From positions 144,870 to 208,869 of the forward strand of contig CASIAB010000010.1 of NCBI GenBank assembly GCA_949372635.1: a stretch of 64,000 nucleotides of DNA. The letters run 5' to 3'. Each line of letters starts with the position of its first letter. Position 1 is the stretch's first letter. Positions 34,743 through 43,844 of this stretch are shown here, in pieces. Both the position numbers and the translations under genes were made by a program. The stretch comes from an uncultured Pseudomonadales bacterium. Lineage in GTDB: Bacteria > Pseudomonadota > Gammaproteobacteria > Pseudomonadales > Pseudohongiellaceae. Below the pieces are notes generated by a model. It made no database searches. It was not told where the DNA came from and saw only the letters and a program-made list of their open reading frames with translations.

Positions 34743-35294
34743 CAGCCATTTTTCAGTCCTGGTTATTACGCGCCTACGAAGGTCTAGAACTTAGCGCTTA
34801 ATAATTCTAGCGGCTGTCTTCAGAAAAATACGGTTGCACTACATATACCTCATCTCCCACTCCGGCCCCGCAGTCAACTGTGCTGAATAACTGGGCAAAC
34901 CAGTCAGCCGCTCGGAACTCCAGTTGTCCTCTCTGCGACACTTCACAGCCCTACATCTATTATTCGATAAATCGGTTAAGCCACCGTCGAATGTCCAGAC
35001 GATGCCGTCTACACCTGTGGCAGAGAATTCCAAGCTAATTAAAACTCAGCGCCGCAGAGATTGTCGACCGGAACTCTAATGAGCTTCCCGATCCTCGCCT
35101 ATACGCTTAGTGGCGGCCATTATAATAATATCTCAGATACCAAATTCGACATGCTCTAATGAACTCAATAGTGATAAGCATGAGCATCATGCGCGGCTTC
35201 AAAAACTAAAAGAGTGCTTCCCCAATTCGAATTGCTTTGTTCTAATCCAGTATCCGCTGCGATAGCAAATATTTAATTAAGTCGAGAGTCATCT
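34743..35294. other. 552-bp intergenic region, possible decayed coding fragment
   Basis: No intact gene. On the minus strand a short open stretch at about 34839-35033 reads like protein (WTFDGGLTDLSNN) but is flanked by stops and has no start context or known domain. It may be a remnant of an unidentified gene. Two AT-rich stretches (35125-35150 and 35265-35290) could hold the promoter of the next gene. Confidence 0.35.
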
Positions 35295-35723
35295 GTGATT
35301 ACTAAGCAAGACCAAAAATCGAATAGTGCCCACGTTCTGACAGCTTTCATCCTAAGCTTACTCGCAGTAGTTGGTAGCCCAGCGATTGCCGCCTCAGCAA
35401 ATATTGCGGGCCCTACTAACATCTGGAACCTAGCAGTAGCGTTTCTAGTATTTGCCGCTACCGCAGGCAGTGCAGTGCTGAATATCGCAGCTATTCGGAA
35501 CTGGGATAGAAATTGGGGGCTCATCTCAGGATTGCCACTACTCTGTTTGCTGCTTTTGGCCGCACTTATACTAGCAACCAAGCAATTGGATGCTACTGCA
35601 CATGAGTTGTGGGCGCTGGAAATATTCGCGTGGGCAATGATTAACCTAATCTACATGGTGACGGCGATGACAGCAAAACGCATGTTCGCCAAGCGCGACG
35701 GTGAAGGACCCATCGCCCGCTAG
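35295..35723 (+). CDS. Small four-helix membrane protein, unknown function
   Basis: 142 residues with four clear hydrophobic segments: about 13-33 (VLTAFILSLLAVVGSPAIAA), 44-64, 76-95 (GLISGLPLLCLLLLAALILA) and 107-127. The N-terminus (MITKQDQKSNS) and C-terminus (KRMFAKRDGEGPIAR) are polar and charged. I do not recognise a family. It stands alone between a gene-poor stretch and glpE on the other strand. Confidence 0.6.
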   Translation: MITKQDQKSNSAHVLTAFILSLLAVVGSPAIAASANIAGPTNIWNLAVAFLVFAATAGSAVLNIAAIRNWDRNWGLISGLPLLCLLLLAALILATKQLDATAHELWALEIFAWAMINLIYMVTAMTAKRMFAKRDGEGPIAR

Positions 35724-35799
35724 GGCCTAGTAAGCAAATCTGAGCAGCTAGTCACTTGCCTTTAATACGTGTCTTTTTATCCACCTTCGTAACAATCTT

Positions 35800-36129
35800 C
35801 TATTTAACTTCAATCATATCCGTAAAGTTGACCTCCCAGTCGCTAAAACCACCATCCATACTATAGGCCTCTTCGAAGCCTTGCTCGCCGAAATAGGCCG
35901 CCGCCGATTGGCTCATATTACCGTGATAGCAATACACGATTAGTGGCTTGCTGGTATCAGCATTTTCCAAGAAGGGTTGCACATTGCTATTGCCGATATG
36001 TAGCGCGGAGCTAATGTGGCCGTTAACGTAAGATTGTTCGTCCCGAATATCGATTATCTGCAAGCCATTCTCTTGAGCTGCGTCGAGTAGTAACCGAGCC
36101 TGGAGTACATCAATTCGTTTAAATTCCAT
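35800..36129 (-). CDS. glpE: Thiosulfate sulfurtransferase GlpE (single-domain rhodanese)
   Basis: 109 residues when started at ATG 36129 (MEFKRIDVLQARLLLD), matching E. coli GlpE (108). An upstream in-frame ATG would add 20 unrelated residues. The rhodanese landmarks are IIDIRDEQSYVNGHISSALHI and the active-site loop VYCYHGNMSQ with its catalytic cysteine, then YSMDGGFSDWE. It transfers sulfane sulfur from thiosulfate to cyanide, thioredoxin or lipoate in vitro. It adds to the sulfur-handling genes in this window, although not linked to them. Confidence 0.9.
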   Translation of the reverse strand: MEFKRIDVLQARLLLDAAQENGLQIIDIRDEQSYVNGHISSALHIGNSNVQPFLENADTSKPLIVYCYHGNMSQSAAAYFGEQGFEEAYSMDGGFSDWEVNFTDMIEVK

Positions 36130-36255
36130 TTTTAGCAGAACCTCATGATATTTACTCAAAAACAGATGATAACAGTTTTTACGGCTCACACTGCCGCTCG
36201 CTGCAGCATCAACAGTGTGCTGACTTTACTAACCGTTGAGCCACACAGCTAAATT

Positions 36256-36269
36256 AGACAATACTGTCT
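36256..36269. promoter_or_regulatory. Short palindrome between glpE and the HTH gene
   Basis: AGACA-ATAC-TGTCT, an inverted repeat 32 nt upstream of the HTH start at 36301 and 127 nt upstream of divergent glpE. It could be an operator for the neighbouring MerR-like protein. It resembles the TTAGAC/GTCTAA palindrome upstream of cysH, though the spacing differs. Confidence 0.3.
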
Positions 36270-36300
36270 TTTAGGTATTTCGACAGCTGACATAATTGTA

Positions 36301-36613
36301 ATGTCTAATTGTACTGTAGGAATTGTAAACAGAGCGACCACATATGCTGAACCGCAAGAAATCATTAGAATTACGCCTATTTCTAGAGCAACATTGAACA
36401 ACTACGTTGCTCTAGGCATTCTCCCTAAATCGCGTGAGCAGGACGTCTGGCAAGAATGAAGGGCGAGCTGCTCGCCTCGACTACTTCGACGATGCGGCGG
36501 CACAGCGAATACAGCAAGTTCAGCCGCATAAGAAACAAGCGATCAATATCGCGCGGATCGCGGGATCGTTATTTGTCACCGATACTTACTGCAGCATGAG
36601 CAATGCTGATTGA
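36301..36613 (+). pseudogene. MerR-like HTH regulator, frameshifted
   Basis: Two frames together give a small DNA-binding protein of about 103 residues. From ATG 36301 the first frame reads to RITPISRATLNNYVALGILPK, a MerR-type helix-turn-helix with wing. After a one-base insertion near 36440-36457 the second reads EGRAARLDYFDDAAAQRIQQVQ, the next helix of the same fold. That LNNYVALGILPK...AARLDYF...RIQQVQ succession is known to me from MerR-like N-terminal domains of larger regulators. Here no effector domain follows. Whether the frame break is a sequencing error or decay cannot be decided; the unusual C-terminus argues for some decay. Confidence 0.5.
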
Positions 36614-36720
36614 CAGCAGCAGCTGGGCGTGCCGTAAATTTAAAGATATAAGAATAATTCCGATAACGGAAATCAGAGCGATTTAATCAGCAGCACTATA
36701 TTATGTATTATTAGTCCTTG

Positions 36721-38136
36721 CTAAAGTAGAAACGTGCTAACTAAGAGAAAGCCAAATGCTGCTATACCACCGCTAATCAGCGCATAAGGCAGCTGGGTTC
36801 TAACATGGTCTATATGGTCAGTAGCCGATGCCATTGAAGCGACGACTGTAGTATCACTAATCGGCGATGCGTGATCTCCAAACACAGATCCCGACAGCAC
36901 GGCAGATAAAAATAGCGAGCTATTTAAATCCAAAGGAACGGCGATTTGCATAGCGAGCGGAATCATGATGGCAAACGTACCCCAGCTCGAACCAATCGCA
37001 AAGGCGATAAAACCGGAAATAATAAACAACAATGGCAGTAGAAAAGCTAACGGAATATTTTGCTGCACGAGTTGCGCAACATAGGCGCCCGTGCCTAATA
37101 AATTCGCAACGTCACCCAAGGCCAGCGCAAACAGTAAAATCATCGTAACCGGCAACAACCCCCCGGCTCCCTTCAAGAATATTTGCATCAACTCTTCTAG
37201 ATTCAATTGTCTCTGGTGCAGCGCCAGCCCCCAAGATGTAACCAGTGCCGCCAATACAGCCCATAAAACGGATGTAGATCCAGAGCCTTCGCTAAGATCT
37301 CCGTCACCTGTCACAAATAATGCTAACGGCATGCCAATAACCATGACTGCAATAGGCGCGATCATGAACCGCGCTTTGTCGGCATCAGTGCGCTCAAATT
37401 GCTGGGAGAGGATTGATGGATCGACCATCGGCGTCGCGTTCGCCCAGAGAAGTTCACCAGCCTCGGTACGCTTCTGTGCCTTCTTCATTGGGCCGATCTC
37501 TATATTTTTACCGATCACGAAGGCACAGAAAACTATCACGACAATAGGATAGAGATTAAAGGGTATAGCATAGATAAAAACGTCGATTGGATTACTAATA
37601 TCAGCAGAGGCCAAGAGGCTAATTATCACAGCACCCCAAGCATTCAGAGGAATAAGAATGCAGATAGGTGCGGAAGTAGAATCGATAATATAAGCGAGCT
37701 TCTCTCGAGAAATTTTGTAGCGATCGAAAAGCGGCCGCGATATCGCCCCTGCAATTAGGAGTGTAATGTTTGATTCTATAAAGACAACGATGCCGGTTGT
37801 GTAGGCCAACCACTGCGCGCGCTTGCCATCAGTTACCCAGTCACGGTGCTCTAGCAAATGAATAAAGCCACGAACGCCGCCTAGCTTCTCGATAGTCGCA
37901 ATCAGGCCGCCGATAATGAGTGTGAACATCAGTACGCGTGTGTCGCCAGCATCGGAAAACACATTCACAATGCCGTCTAGCGCCAGCCCAATGCCGGCCA
38001 AGGGGTTCACAGACTCAAGCAGACAGAAACCGATCCAAATGCCTACACTCAATGAGAGTATTACCTGCCGCGTGATGATCGCCAGCACAATCGCCAGCAG
38101 CGGAGGAAGGATAGACATCCAATTTGCTTCATACAT
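36721..38136 (-). CDS. NhaC-family Na+/H+ antiporter
   Basis: A 471-residue polytopic protein with 11-12 hydrophobic segments, of the NhaC family (PF03553). Landmarks are SILPPLLAIVLAIITRQVILSL at the start, TGIVVFIESNITLLIAGAISR, IDSTSAPICILIPLNAWGAV, SSWGTFAIMIPLAMQIA and GSVFGDHASPISDTTVVASM. The last is the strongly conserved NhaC signature. It would exchange sodium and protons, or an organic acid as in related malate-lactate antiporters. It starts at ATG 38136. No partner gene is adjacent. Confidence 0.88.
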   Translation of the reverse strand: MYEANWMSILPPLLAIVLAIITRQVILSLSVGIWIGFCLLESVNPLAGIGLALDGIVNVFSDAGDTRVLMFTLIIGGLIATIEKLGGVRGFIHLLEHRDWVTDGKRAQWLAYTTGIVVFIESNITLLIAGAISRPLFDRYKISREKLAYIIDSTSAPICILIPLNAWGAVIISLLASADISNPIDVFIYAIPFNLYPIVVIVFCAFVIGKNIEIGPMKKAQKRTEAGELLWANATPMVDPSILSQQFERTDADKARFMIAPIAVMVIGMPLALFVTGDGDLSEGSGSTSVLWAVLAALVTSWGLALHQRQLNLEELMQIFLKGAGGLLPVTMILLFALALGDVANLLGTGAYVAQLVQQNIPLAFLLPLLFIISGFIAFAIGSSWGTFAIMIPLAMQIAVPLDLNSSLFLSAVLSGSVFGDHASPISDTTVVASMASATDHIDHVRTQLPYALISGGIAAFGFLLVSTFLL

Positions 38137-38267
38137 AGTTTAGAATCCTTTGCTCAAACTCCAGATCAGATCATTTCCCTTAATTAAGCCAAACGAGTAG
38201 CTGGAAGATAATTTTCCAATGGACAGGAAACAGAGAGTAAACTGTCTTAATACTTTGAGAAATAATT

Positions 38268-38318
38268 ATGAAAAGACTACTAACAACAATAACTCTACTC
38301 TGCTTTTCCAAGCATTAA
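38268..38318 (+). pseudogene. Truncated signal-peptide ORF (copy A)
   Basis: ATG 38268 opens a 16-codon frame encoding MKRLLTTITLLCFSKH, then TAA. It matches the signal peptide of the intact gene at 47694 (MKKLLITIILLC) and two other stubs at 45225 and 46146. It is read as the 5' end of a secreted-protein gene whose body is missing. A spacer and box copy A follow. Confidence 0.55.
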
Positions 38319-38339
38319 TCAGACTATATAATCTCTACA

Positions 38340-38462
38340 GTCCATGCCCTACCCTCTGCCATTTCAGCTCTAGATAGCTCTAAGTGACTACGCCCGCCAC
38401 TTTCTCACAAACCGCCCAACCTTTACCCCCGTAAATCAGAATGGTTCAAATCTGGAACTGAA
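38340..38462 (+). repeat. Dispersed spacer/box repeat, copy A
   Basis: A pyrimidine-rich spacer (CAGTCCATGCCCTACCCTCT...) resembles the one at 46219. It is followed by a core reading CCCCGTAAATCAGAATGG-TTCAAAT at 38427-38451. The core diverges after the ATGG and runs into the 3' end of the opposite-strand GNAT gene, so this copy is truncated on the right. Confidence 0.6.
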
Positions 38463-38469
38463 AGGCATT

Positions 38470-39048
38470 TTACTTTTTCTCTCTAATCATAGGGTGAATT
38501 ACAGGACAGTCTCCGATTTGAATTCGCCCCATGGTTTCAAAACCACATCTTTCATAGAGAGACATGTTAAGTGGATTGGAAGATTCGAGATAAGCTGAGA
38601 GCCCTTCAGAATCTACTCTTTCAATAGCTTTTTTCATCAAAAGTGAGCCAATTCCTTTGCCTTGATATACTGGATCAACACCAATTATTGGCAAGTACCA
38701 GGCATCTTTTGGATGGTACTCCTCCATAGCTTCTAATACCTTAAACATTGTTTCGTGCTTACTTTCTGGAACGAATTTTAGCACTTCTTCTATGAATCGT
38801 TCCTCGTCCGATTCGACACCAGGTGGCATCCAAAGAGCAACTCCCTCAAATTCGTTCGCCACATAGGCTGACCCACTATCAATAGCCCGCCCGCCAAAAG
38901 CATCAAACGAGGGCCCAGCCTCTAAATAAAGGTCAGCTCTTGGATTTAGCCAGCGCATAAAAGGATCTCCAGAGAACCCAAGCAATAAAGTGGCTATAGC
39001 TTTTCTTCGATCCGCTTCTTCAATGATTGTTATAGCTGGTATTTCCAT
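38470..39048 (-). CDS. GNAT-family N-acetyltransferase
   Basis: 192 residues. The acetyl-CoA-binding motif A is VDPVYQGKGIGSLLMKKAIE at about 124-143, preceded by WYLPIIG. Motif B-like YERCGFETMG follows near the end. The N-terminal half (SGDPFMRWLNPRADLYLE, ALWMPPGVESDEERF) matches a common bacterial GNAT subfamily of unassigned substrate. It is flanked by box copy A and the divergent Sel1 gene. It begins the AT-rich region. Confidence 0.85.
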   Translation of the reverse strand: MEIPAITIIEEADRRKAIATLLLGFSGDPFMRWLNPRADLYLEAGPSFDAFGGRAIDSGSAYVANEFEGVALWMPPGVESDEERFIEEVLKFVPESKHETMFKVLEAMEEYHPKDAWYLPIIGVDPVYQGKGIGSLLMKKAIERVDSEGLSAYLESSNPLNMSLYERCGFETMGRIQIGDCPVIHPMIREKK

Positions 39049-39225
39049 GTGTTATCTCTCCGGTTGAACGATTACAGCATCCAATGACGCCTAATGGCAT
39101 TATATCACTAAGATAGACTTCAAAGATTACTCTAAAGAGGTAGGTACGAATTTTTAGCTTCAAAGTCTTTAGGATCATTAAATTTATAGTGGAATCCGAA
39201 CAAAGGCTTATAGTATCTTCTGCGT

Positions 39226-39771
39226 ATGAATATAAAACAGCTCTTAACCGCAACCATTCTCCTCTTGTCATCCGCAGCTTATGGTCAGACAGACTTTGAA
39301 GAAACCAAGCTCTTGGCTGAACAAGGTGATGCAATCGCTCAATCCAATCTCGGATACATGTATTATGGCGGGAGGGGTGTTCCACAGAGCTACATCGAAG
39401 CAATTACGTGGTATCGCCTAGCTGCTGAACAAGGCTTTGCCCACGCCCAATTCAATCTTGGTGTGATGTATGCCAATGGAGTAGGTGTGCCAGAGAATGA
39501 TGCAGAAGCAGTTACTTGGTATCGCTTAGCGGCTGAGCAAGGGTATGCCTATGCTCAAAATAATCTCGGCCTGATGTACTTCAATGGAGCAGGCACACCA
39601 CAGGATGATGTTAGAGCCTATATGTGGTGGTCAGTTTCAACAGCGCAAGGCTACGCAGAAGCAAGAACCAATAGGGATATAGCTGCCGATAGACTAACCC
39701 CCGCTCAAACCACTGAAGGACAATACATGGCTACCAAATGTTTTGAGTCTGACTATCAGGACTGTGAATAG
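39226..39771 (+). CDS. Secreted Sel1-repeat protein
   Basis: 181 residues. The signal peptide is 1-20 (cleavage after SAAYG-Q). Three Sel1-like repeats follow (AEQGDAIAQSNLGYMYYGGR, AEQGFAHAQFNLGVMYANGV, AEQGYAYAQNNLGLMYFNGA), then a Trp-rich fourth partial (YMWWSVSTAQGY) and a C-terminal tail ending CFESDYQDCE. Sel1 repeats mediate protein binding; the partner is unknown. The stop codon overlaps a GTG that opens a signal-peptide-like stub. A damaged paralogue lies at 58388. Confidence 0.85.
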   Translation: MNIKQLLTATILLLSSAAYGQTDFEETKLLAEQGDAIAQSNLGYMYYGGRGVPQSYIEAITWYRLAAEQGFAHAQFNLGVMYANGVGVPENDAEAVTWYRLAAEQGYAYAQNNLGLMYFNGAGTPQDDVRAYMWWSVSTAQGYAEARTNRDIAADRLTPAQTTEGQYMATKCFESDYQDCE

Positions 39772-39896
39772 TGACGCTCCTTAAAATAATCGTTCTTCTC
39801 TGCTTTTCTGTTGCCTCAATTAGTATCCCATTTGATCTTAAGGCTATTAAATTATTTTATAGAAGTGACGATTGGGGATGTTGTTGGGGTGTTTAG
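39771..39896 (+). CDS. Small ORF with signal-peptide-like start, probably a remnant
   Basis: GTG 39771 shares its G with the TAG stop of the Sel1 gene. The 41-codon frame starts TLLKIIVLLCFSVASIS and ends in GCCWGV. The first part matches the family of truncated signal peptides seen at 38268, 45225 and 46146; the rest has no recognisable domain. It may be translated through coupling to the Sel1 gene or may be a non-functional leftover. Confidence 0.35.
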   Translation: MTLLKIIVLLCFSVASISIPFDLKAIKLFYRSDDWGCCWGV

Positions 39897-39905
39897 AGTA
39901 ATTCC

Positions 39906-39926
39906 AAGGTTTCCATTGCGTAATTG
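39906..39926 (+). repeat. Partial box repeat, copy K
   Basis: AAGGTTTCCATTGCGTAATTG matches the GGTTCCATTGC part of the box only. It ends 11 nt before the ATG of the Calx-beta gene. Confidence 0.3.
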
Positions 39927-39937
39927 TTTATTTAAAT

Positions 39938-41346
39938 ATGAGAAGAGAGAAAGCTTTAGTGCGTAGCGCATATTGGCTTATGTTTTCTGCTTGCTTGCTT
40001 TTCTGTGAATCAGCCTCAGCTGGTTTAGTATATTTTTCTGGCCTTACATATAGAAGCGATCTCGAATCCGGAACGACCCTCACCGTCACGGTAAACCGTA
40101 TTGGCTCCACCGTCGCCTCAGCCAGCGTAAACGTCGTGTCTGCCGATTTAACAGCTACTTCGCCGGCAGACTTCACTGCTGTGTCTGAGTCATTGACTTG
40201 GGGCATTGGAGATGCATCGTCAAAGAGTTTTACTGTCTCAATTACTGATGGCCTTCTTGACGGAGAGAACTGAAAGATTTCTTTTGAAGTTTTTAACTCC
40301 AGTCGGTGATGTGGCGGGTGGAGACGTTACAGTGAGTACTAAAGACACCGGTATAGATTTTACTGCAGGACTAACGCTACTTGCCAAAGACGTTACAAAT
40401 TTAAATATCGAGAAACCACAGCTACTTGACCTTAAACAAGCATCGCTTCTGGATACAGAAAAGACAATACTAGACTTGGTAAATGCTATTCCTATTCTTC
40501 CCCTTACTGATGTCACTGCTAAGCAAGCTACAAGTGGATTGTTAACCATCGACATTGAAACGGATAGGCTTTACTTTCGGCCGGTAGCTGTCAAGAGCGT
40601 AGCCGCGGGCGAGCCCCCGAATTTCATGTGCGAAACGGCGGTAGTGTCGAATTTCTAACGAGCCAAGGATGGTTTTTAGAAGCTCAGCCTGCACTTGCAG
40701 ATAAAGGTATTTCAGTATTTCAAGAAGCACTCGCTGCGGCTTTTTTGCCAGGCCTAGTAATTACAGAAAATGGCAATATGACGATACAGAAAGATCAGGG
40801 TGCGGCTCCATATGAGCTAGATGACTTGAATAATGTCATTGTAAATTATTCGTTTTATGATCGATGGAATTTTAGACCATCAATGCTATCGAGCGTAACT
40901 GCAGAAAAAAAGGAAGGCATTTCACTAACTAAGCATCCTGCTGATGATGAGGAATTCGAAGTATCGGTTATTTATTCGGACGGGCCTGTGTATCGTAAAC
41001 AAATTCTGAGCTCGGCGCCGATTAATGGTCCAGAACTTATCCAAGAGTTAAGTAGTAATGGAATTCGTAATTGCGCTGTGGTTAATGCTCCTTGCGGCGC
41101 CCTTTTATAGTTAGCGCCATCGATCCCACAGTTAATCGGAGGGGAATCCTAACTTTTAATGTATTCGATACTACCAGGCGAAGAACGAAAAAAGTTACAC
41201 TATTTGCTGATTATGAAATCAGAAAAGTTCCTAATTTTGTACCGACAATGGTTGGCTTTACACTAACTAATGATCAGAATAAAGATGCACTTTATGATTA
41301 CAAGATGATTTATGCTAATGGAGAAGAGCAGTATTTCTTTCTTTAG
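39938..41346 (+). CDS. Secreted Calx-beta domain protein, broken by three frameshifts
   Basis: Four overlapping frames fit one protein of about 470 residues. It has a signal peptide (MRREKALVRSAYWLM..., cleavage near SASAG). A Calx-beta domain follows: TLTVTVNRIGSTVASASVNV, TSPADFTAVSESLTW, and SSKSFTVSITDGLLDGEN. Dropping the T at 40271 continues this as ERFLLKFLTPVGDVAGG. Later joins are near 40623 (restoring FHVRNGGSVEFLTSQGW) and near 41095 (leading into PFIVSAIDPTVNRRGILTF). Calx-beta domains bind calcium in surface proteins. The downstream part is unrecognised. Joined segments read smoothly, so sequencing errors are likely, but real decay cannot be excluded in this region. Confidence 0.6.
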
Positions 41347-41627
41347 TCTCTGGTTATTTTTTGCCTCCTTTGATTTGTAGATATTCATTCTGCACTCGAA
41401 ATTAGAAGAATTAAATTTAAGGAAATCATATAACAATAGAATTACATAAATAATTTTAATACTTAGTTTTTGGTTCTCATTAACAAATATTATATTTTCG
41501 TTTGACTGTTCATATAATATTCTATTAAAAATATCTTAGTAGACTTCTTGATTCAGAATTTATTCATTAAGGATAAAATAAAATTAAGTTCTATAAGCTA
41601 TGCTTGCCTGAGGAGGTCATTAGAGTC

Positions 41628-42169
41628 ATGAAAAAATTACTGGCAATTAGCTTGGCTTTTTGGATGTTAGCTAGCTGCACAGCAGGTAAAGATTACCGAA
41701 AGGCCGTTAGGCTCGTGGTTGAATTTTGACATCATTACAACGGGCAAAGACTATCAAAGAGTTTTAGATTCATGGCTAGGCTATGATATAGAAGCTCTCG
41801 TGAAGCGCTGGGGATATCCAACTAATGTATTTGAAATGCCAAATGGCAACACTATTTATGCGTTTAATCGTCTTGATGAGCGCCAAAGTGTATTAGTTAA
41901 AAATGCAGTACCACCGATTACTAGTCAAATTTGCGCTGGCAGTACCAGCCTTTGTCTGGATTCAGATCCAGCGACTCAAGCAGATTCCTTCCAGATATAT
42001 GCAATCAACGCCTTTTAGGAGTAAGACCGGCTTCACTTATTTGCCAGAATATATTTCTTTAGCTTACGACAACGAAGCAGGAGATCAACATTTAAATTCT
42101 TTATGTGAAACTATATTTGAAGTGGGTATAGACGATAGTATTGAGCAATTGGAGCTATCGTGGAGATGA
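41628..42169 (+). CDS. Putative lipoprotein, two frameshifts
   Basis: ATG 41628 follows AGGAGG at 41611-41616. The first 17 residues end in the lipobox LASC, with lipidation expected at Cys17. An extra base near 41695-41710 breaks the frame. The second frame reads LNFDIITTGKDYQRVLDSWL, then KRWGYPTNVFEMPNGNTIY and YAFNRLDE. An extra T in the run 42013-42016 breaks it again, and the third frame adds FRSKTGFTYLPEYISLAYDN to the stop at 42169. The repaired length is about 180 residues. The W-GYPT-MPNGN-Y pattern is common in small proteobacterial lipoproteins of unknown function. Confidence 0.55.
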
Positions 42170-42668
42170 TTGTTATTAGTTTCGCTCGGGCGCTGCGCTA
42201 ATTCGCCCGTATAGTATAAAGCTGAAAGGCTATTTATAACGTCCCATCTCCCATGCCTTTCGTCTCTATTTGGCTCTTTCTTCCCTTATATCGTCCTACT
42301 TGATGCATAGTTAGATATTTTGAGATTAGCCATAAGTCTTACCTCCTATAAAGCTGCTAAATATTTTAATAAGCTTGTACAACAGCCTCATGCAAGTTAT
42401 AGATAAACTCTCTTTTGTCGTTCTATTTGACCAGCAGGAATAGTTTAAATATTTTCTTAGCATAATAAGAGTTTAACCTCTGTTTACAAATTTAAGCTAC
42501 CGGAGCCAAGCCCGAACCAATATTAACTCGATCGAAATTCCCCGCAAAAATGGTTCCATAGTGCTTAGATACATACTATTCTTTTTTATCTGCTTTCCAC
42601 TATATTATTAATAAACAGAAGATAAGGTTAATTTCCAACTTCAAATCCTAAATAAGTCGAGCTAAATT
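42170..42668. other. 499-bp AT-rich region with box copy I
   Basis: No gene is supported. The box copy lies at 42538-42582; the rest is AT-rich DNA lacking open frames of note. The last 90 nt form the leader of the ceramidase-like gene. Confidence 0.5.
42538..42582 (+). repeat. Dispersed box repeat, copy I
   Basis: CCCCGCAAAAATGGTTCCATA then ten intervening bases and ATACTATTC. The CCCG, ATGGTTCCAT and ATACTATT parts match the consensus; the middle GATAAGTCAG is degenerate. The ceramidase-like gene starts 88 nt after TACTATT. Confidence 0.55.
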
Positions 42669-43616
42669 ATGGTAAGGATTTATTCTCTTTCGCTTGTAGC
42701 TAGCGCACTATTCTTCATTCTTTACCTTGCGTTCGCGCTTACCGGCAAGATATTTTTTTACGAATCAGGTGAAGCTGTAGGTGCGATTTCTGGTTGGTGC
42801 GAAAGAGTCAGTGGAGGTGTATTTCGAGAGCCTGCTAACACCCTAAGTAATATCGGATTCATGATATCTGGTCTTTTAATGCTGAGGATACTGACGGCTG
42901 AAAATGAATCGAGCACTGAGAAGGCTAATGTTTTCATCGGCCTCAATAAAATTAGCGTCTTATATGCGATGGCGGTTATCTATTTGGGGCCTGGCTCATG
43001 GTTAATGCATGGCACACACACTGAATGGGGCGGATGGGCGGATAATTTGAGTATGGTTATGTATATCATTTTTCCTTGGCTGTATAACCTAAAAGAAATG
43101 GGCCGATGGAGTCCCAGTCGCTTTCTCTGGACTTATTTTATAATTGTTGTCGTCTATTCCTTGTCCAGATGGTTCTTCGGAGGCAGGTTAGGTATTGGGC
43201 TTGATCTATTTGGTTTGTCGATAGGTCTATGGATCATTTCTGAAGCACTTTTTAAATATTGGTCTTCAAAATTTCGTTGGATGTCTGGATTTGTGGGATT
43301 TATAGTAGCCGCAATCTTTGGCATTTCATTGCAAGACATAGTGTCAGACTTTGTTGAGTACTGGTGGATCATCCTGTTTTGGGTTCCGGCTCTTTTTTCA
43401 GCGAGTCGTCCAGCTTTAAAAAGGACTTATACTCCTTGGTTTTTTTTGGGTATGTTTTCATACTTAGCCGCATTCTTGATTTGGCTTCAAGGTTACCCTG
43501 ACACGCCTTATTGTCAGCCTGATTCGTGGATTCAGCCGCACGCCATTTGGCACTTAATGACTGCATTTTCAACGTGGTGTTTTTTTAAATTTTACAGAAC
43601 AGAACGTGCTCGCTAG
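42669..43616 (+). CDS. Ceramidase-family integral membrane hydrolase (CREST superfamily)
   Basis: 315 residues with seven or eight transmembrane segments. The CREST/alkaline ceramidase motifs are present: CERVSGGVFREPANTLSN (44-61), GPGSWLMHGTHTEWGGWADN around 105-125 and a C-terminal SWIQPHAIWHL. The His in the second motif, its Asp, and the HxxxH of the third are the expected zinc ligands. Related enzymes hydrolyse ceramides or other amide-linked lipids. Bacterial members are common in sphingolipid-free species, so the substrate may be another acyl amide. Box copy I lies upstream. It is next to, and convergent with, an acyltransferase gene. Confidence 0.8.
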   Translation: MVRIYSLSLVASALFFILYLAFALTGKIFFYESGEAVGAISGWCERVSGGVFREPANTLSNIGFMISGLLMLRILTAENESSTEKANVFIGLNKISVLYAMAVIYLGPGSWLMHGTHTEWGGWADNLSMVMYIIFPWLYNLKEMGRWSPSRFLWTYFIIVVVYSLSRWFFGGRLGIGLDLFGLSIGLWIISEALFKYWSSKFRWMSGFVGFIVAAIFGISLQDIVSDFVEYWWIILFWVPALFSASRPALKRTYTPWFFLGMFSYLAAFLIWLQGYPDTPYCQPDSWIQPHAIWHLMTAFSTWCFFKFYRTERAR

Positions 43617-43844
43617 ACCGTACGCAACGAGCAGCTTAGGCAAAGGTATCTATAGGAAATAGGCAAAAATGACATGGCGTTTTCTTGCTATAAAAGACGG
43701 AAATTTTTTACGCTTTTAATTCAATAATATATTTTCTAATTAATTACCGACTAGAAAGCTTAATAATTTATTAACAAAAATTAAAATACTCTTCATTTCT
43801 TTGATCAAGGTTAAGCTCAATAACTGTGAATCGCACACCTTAAA

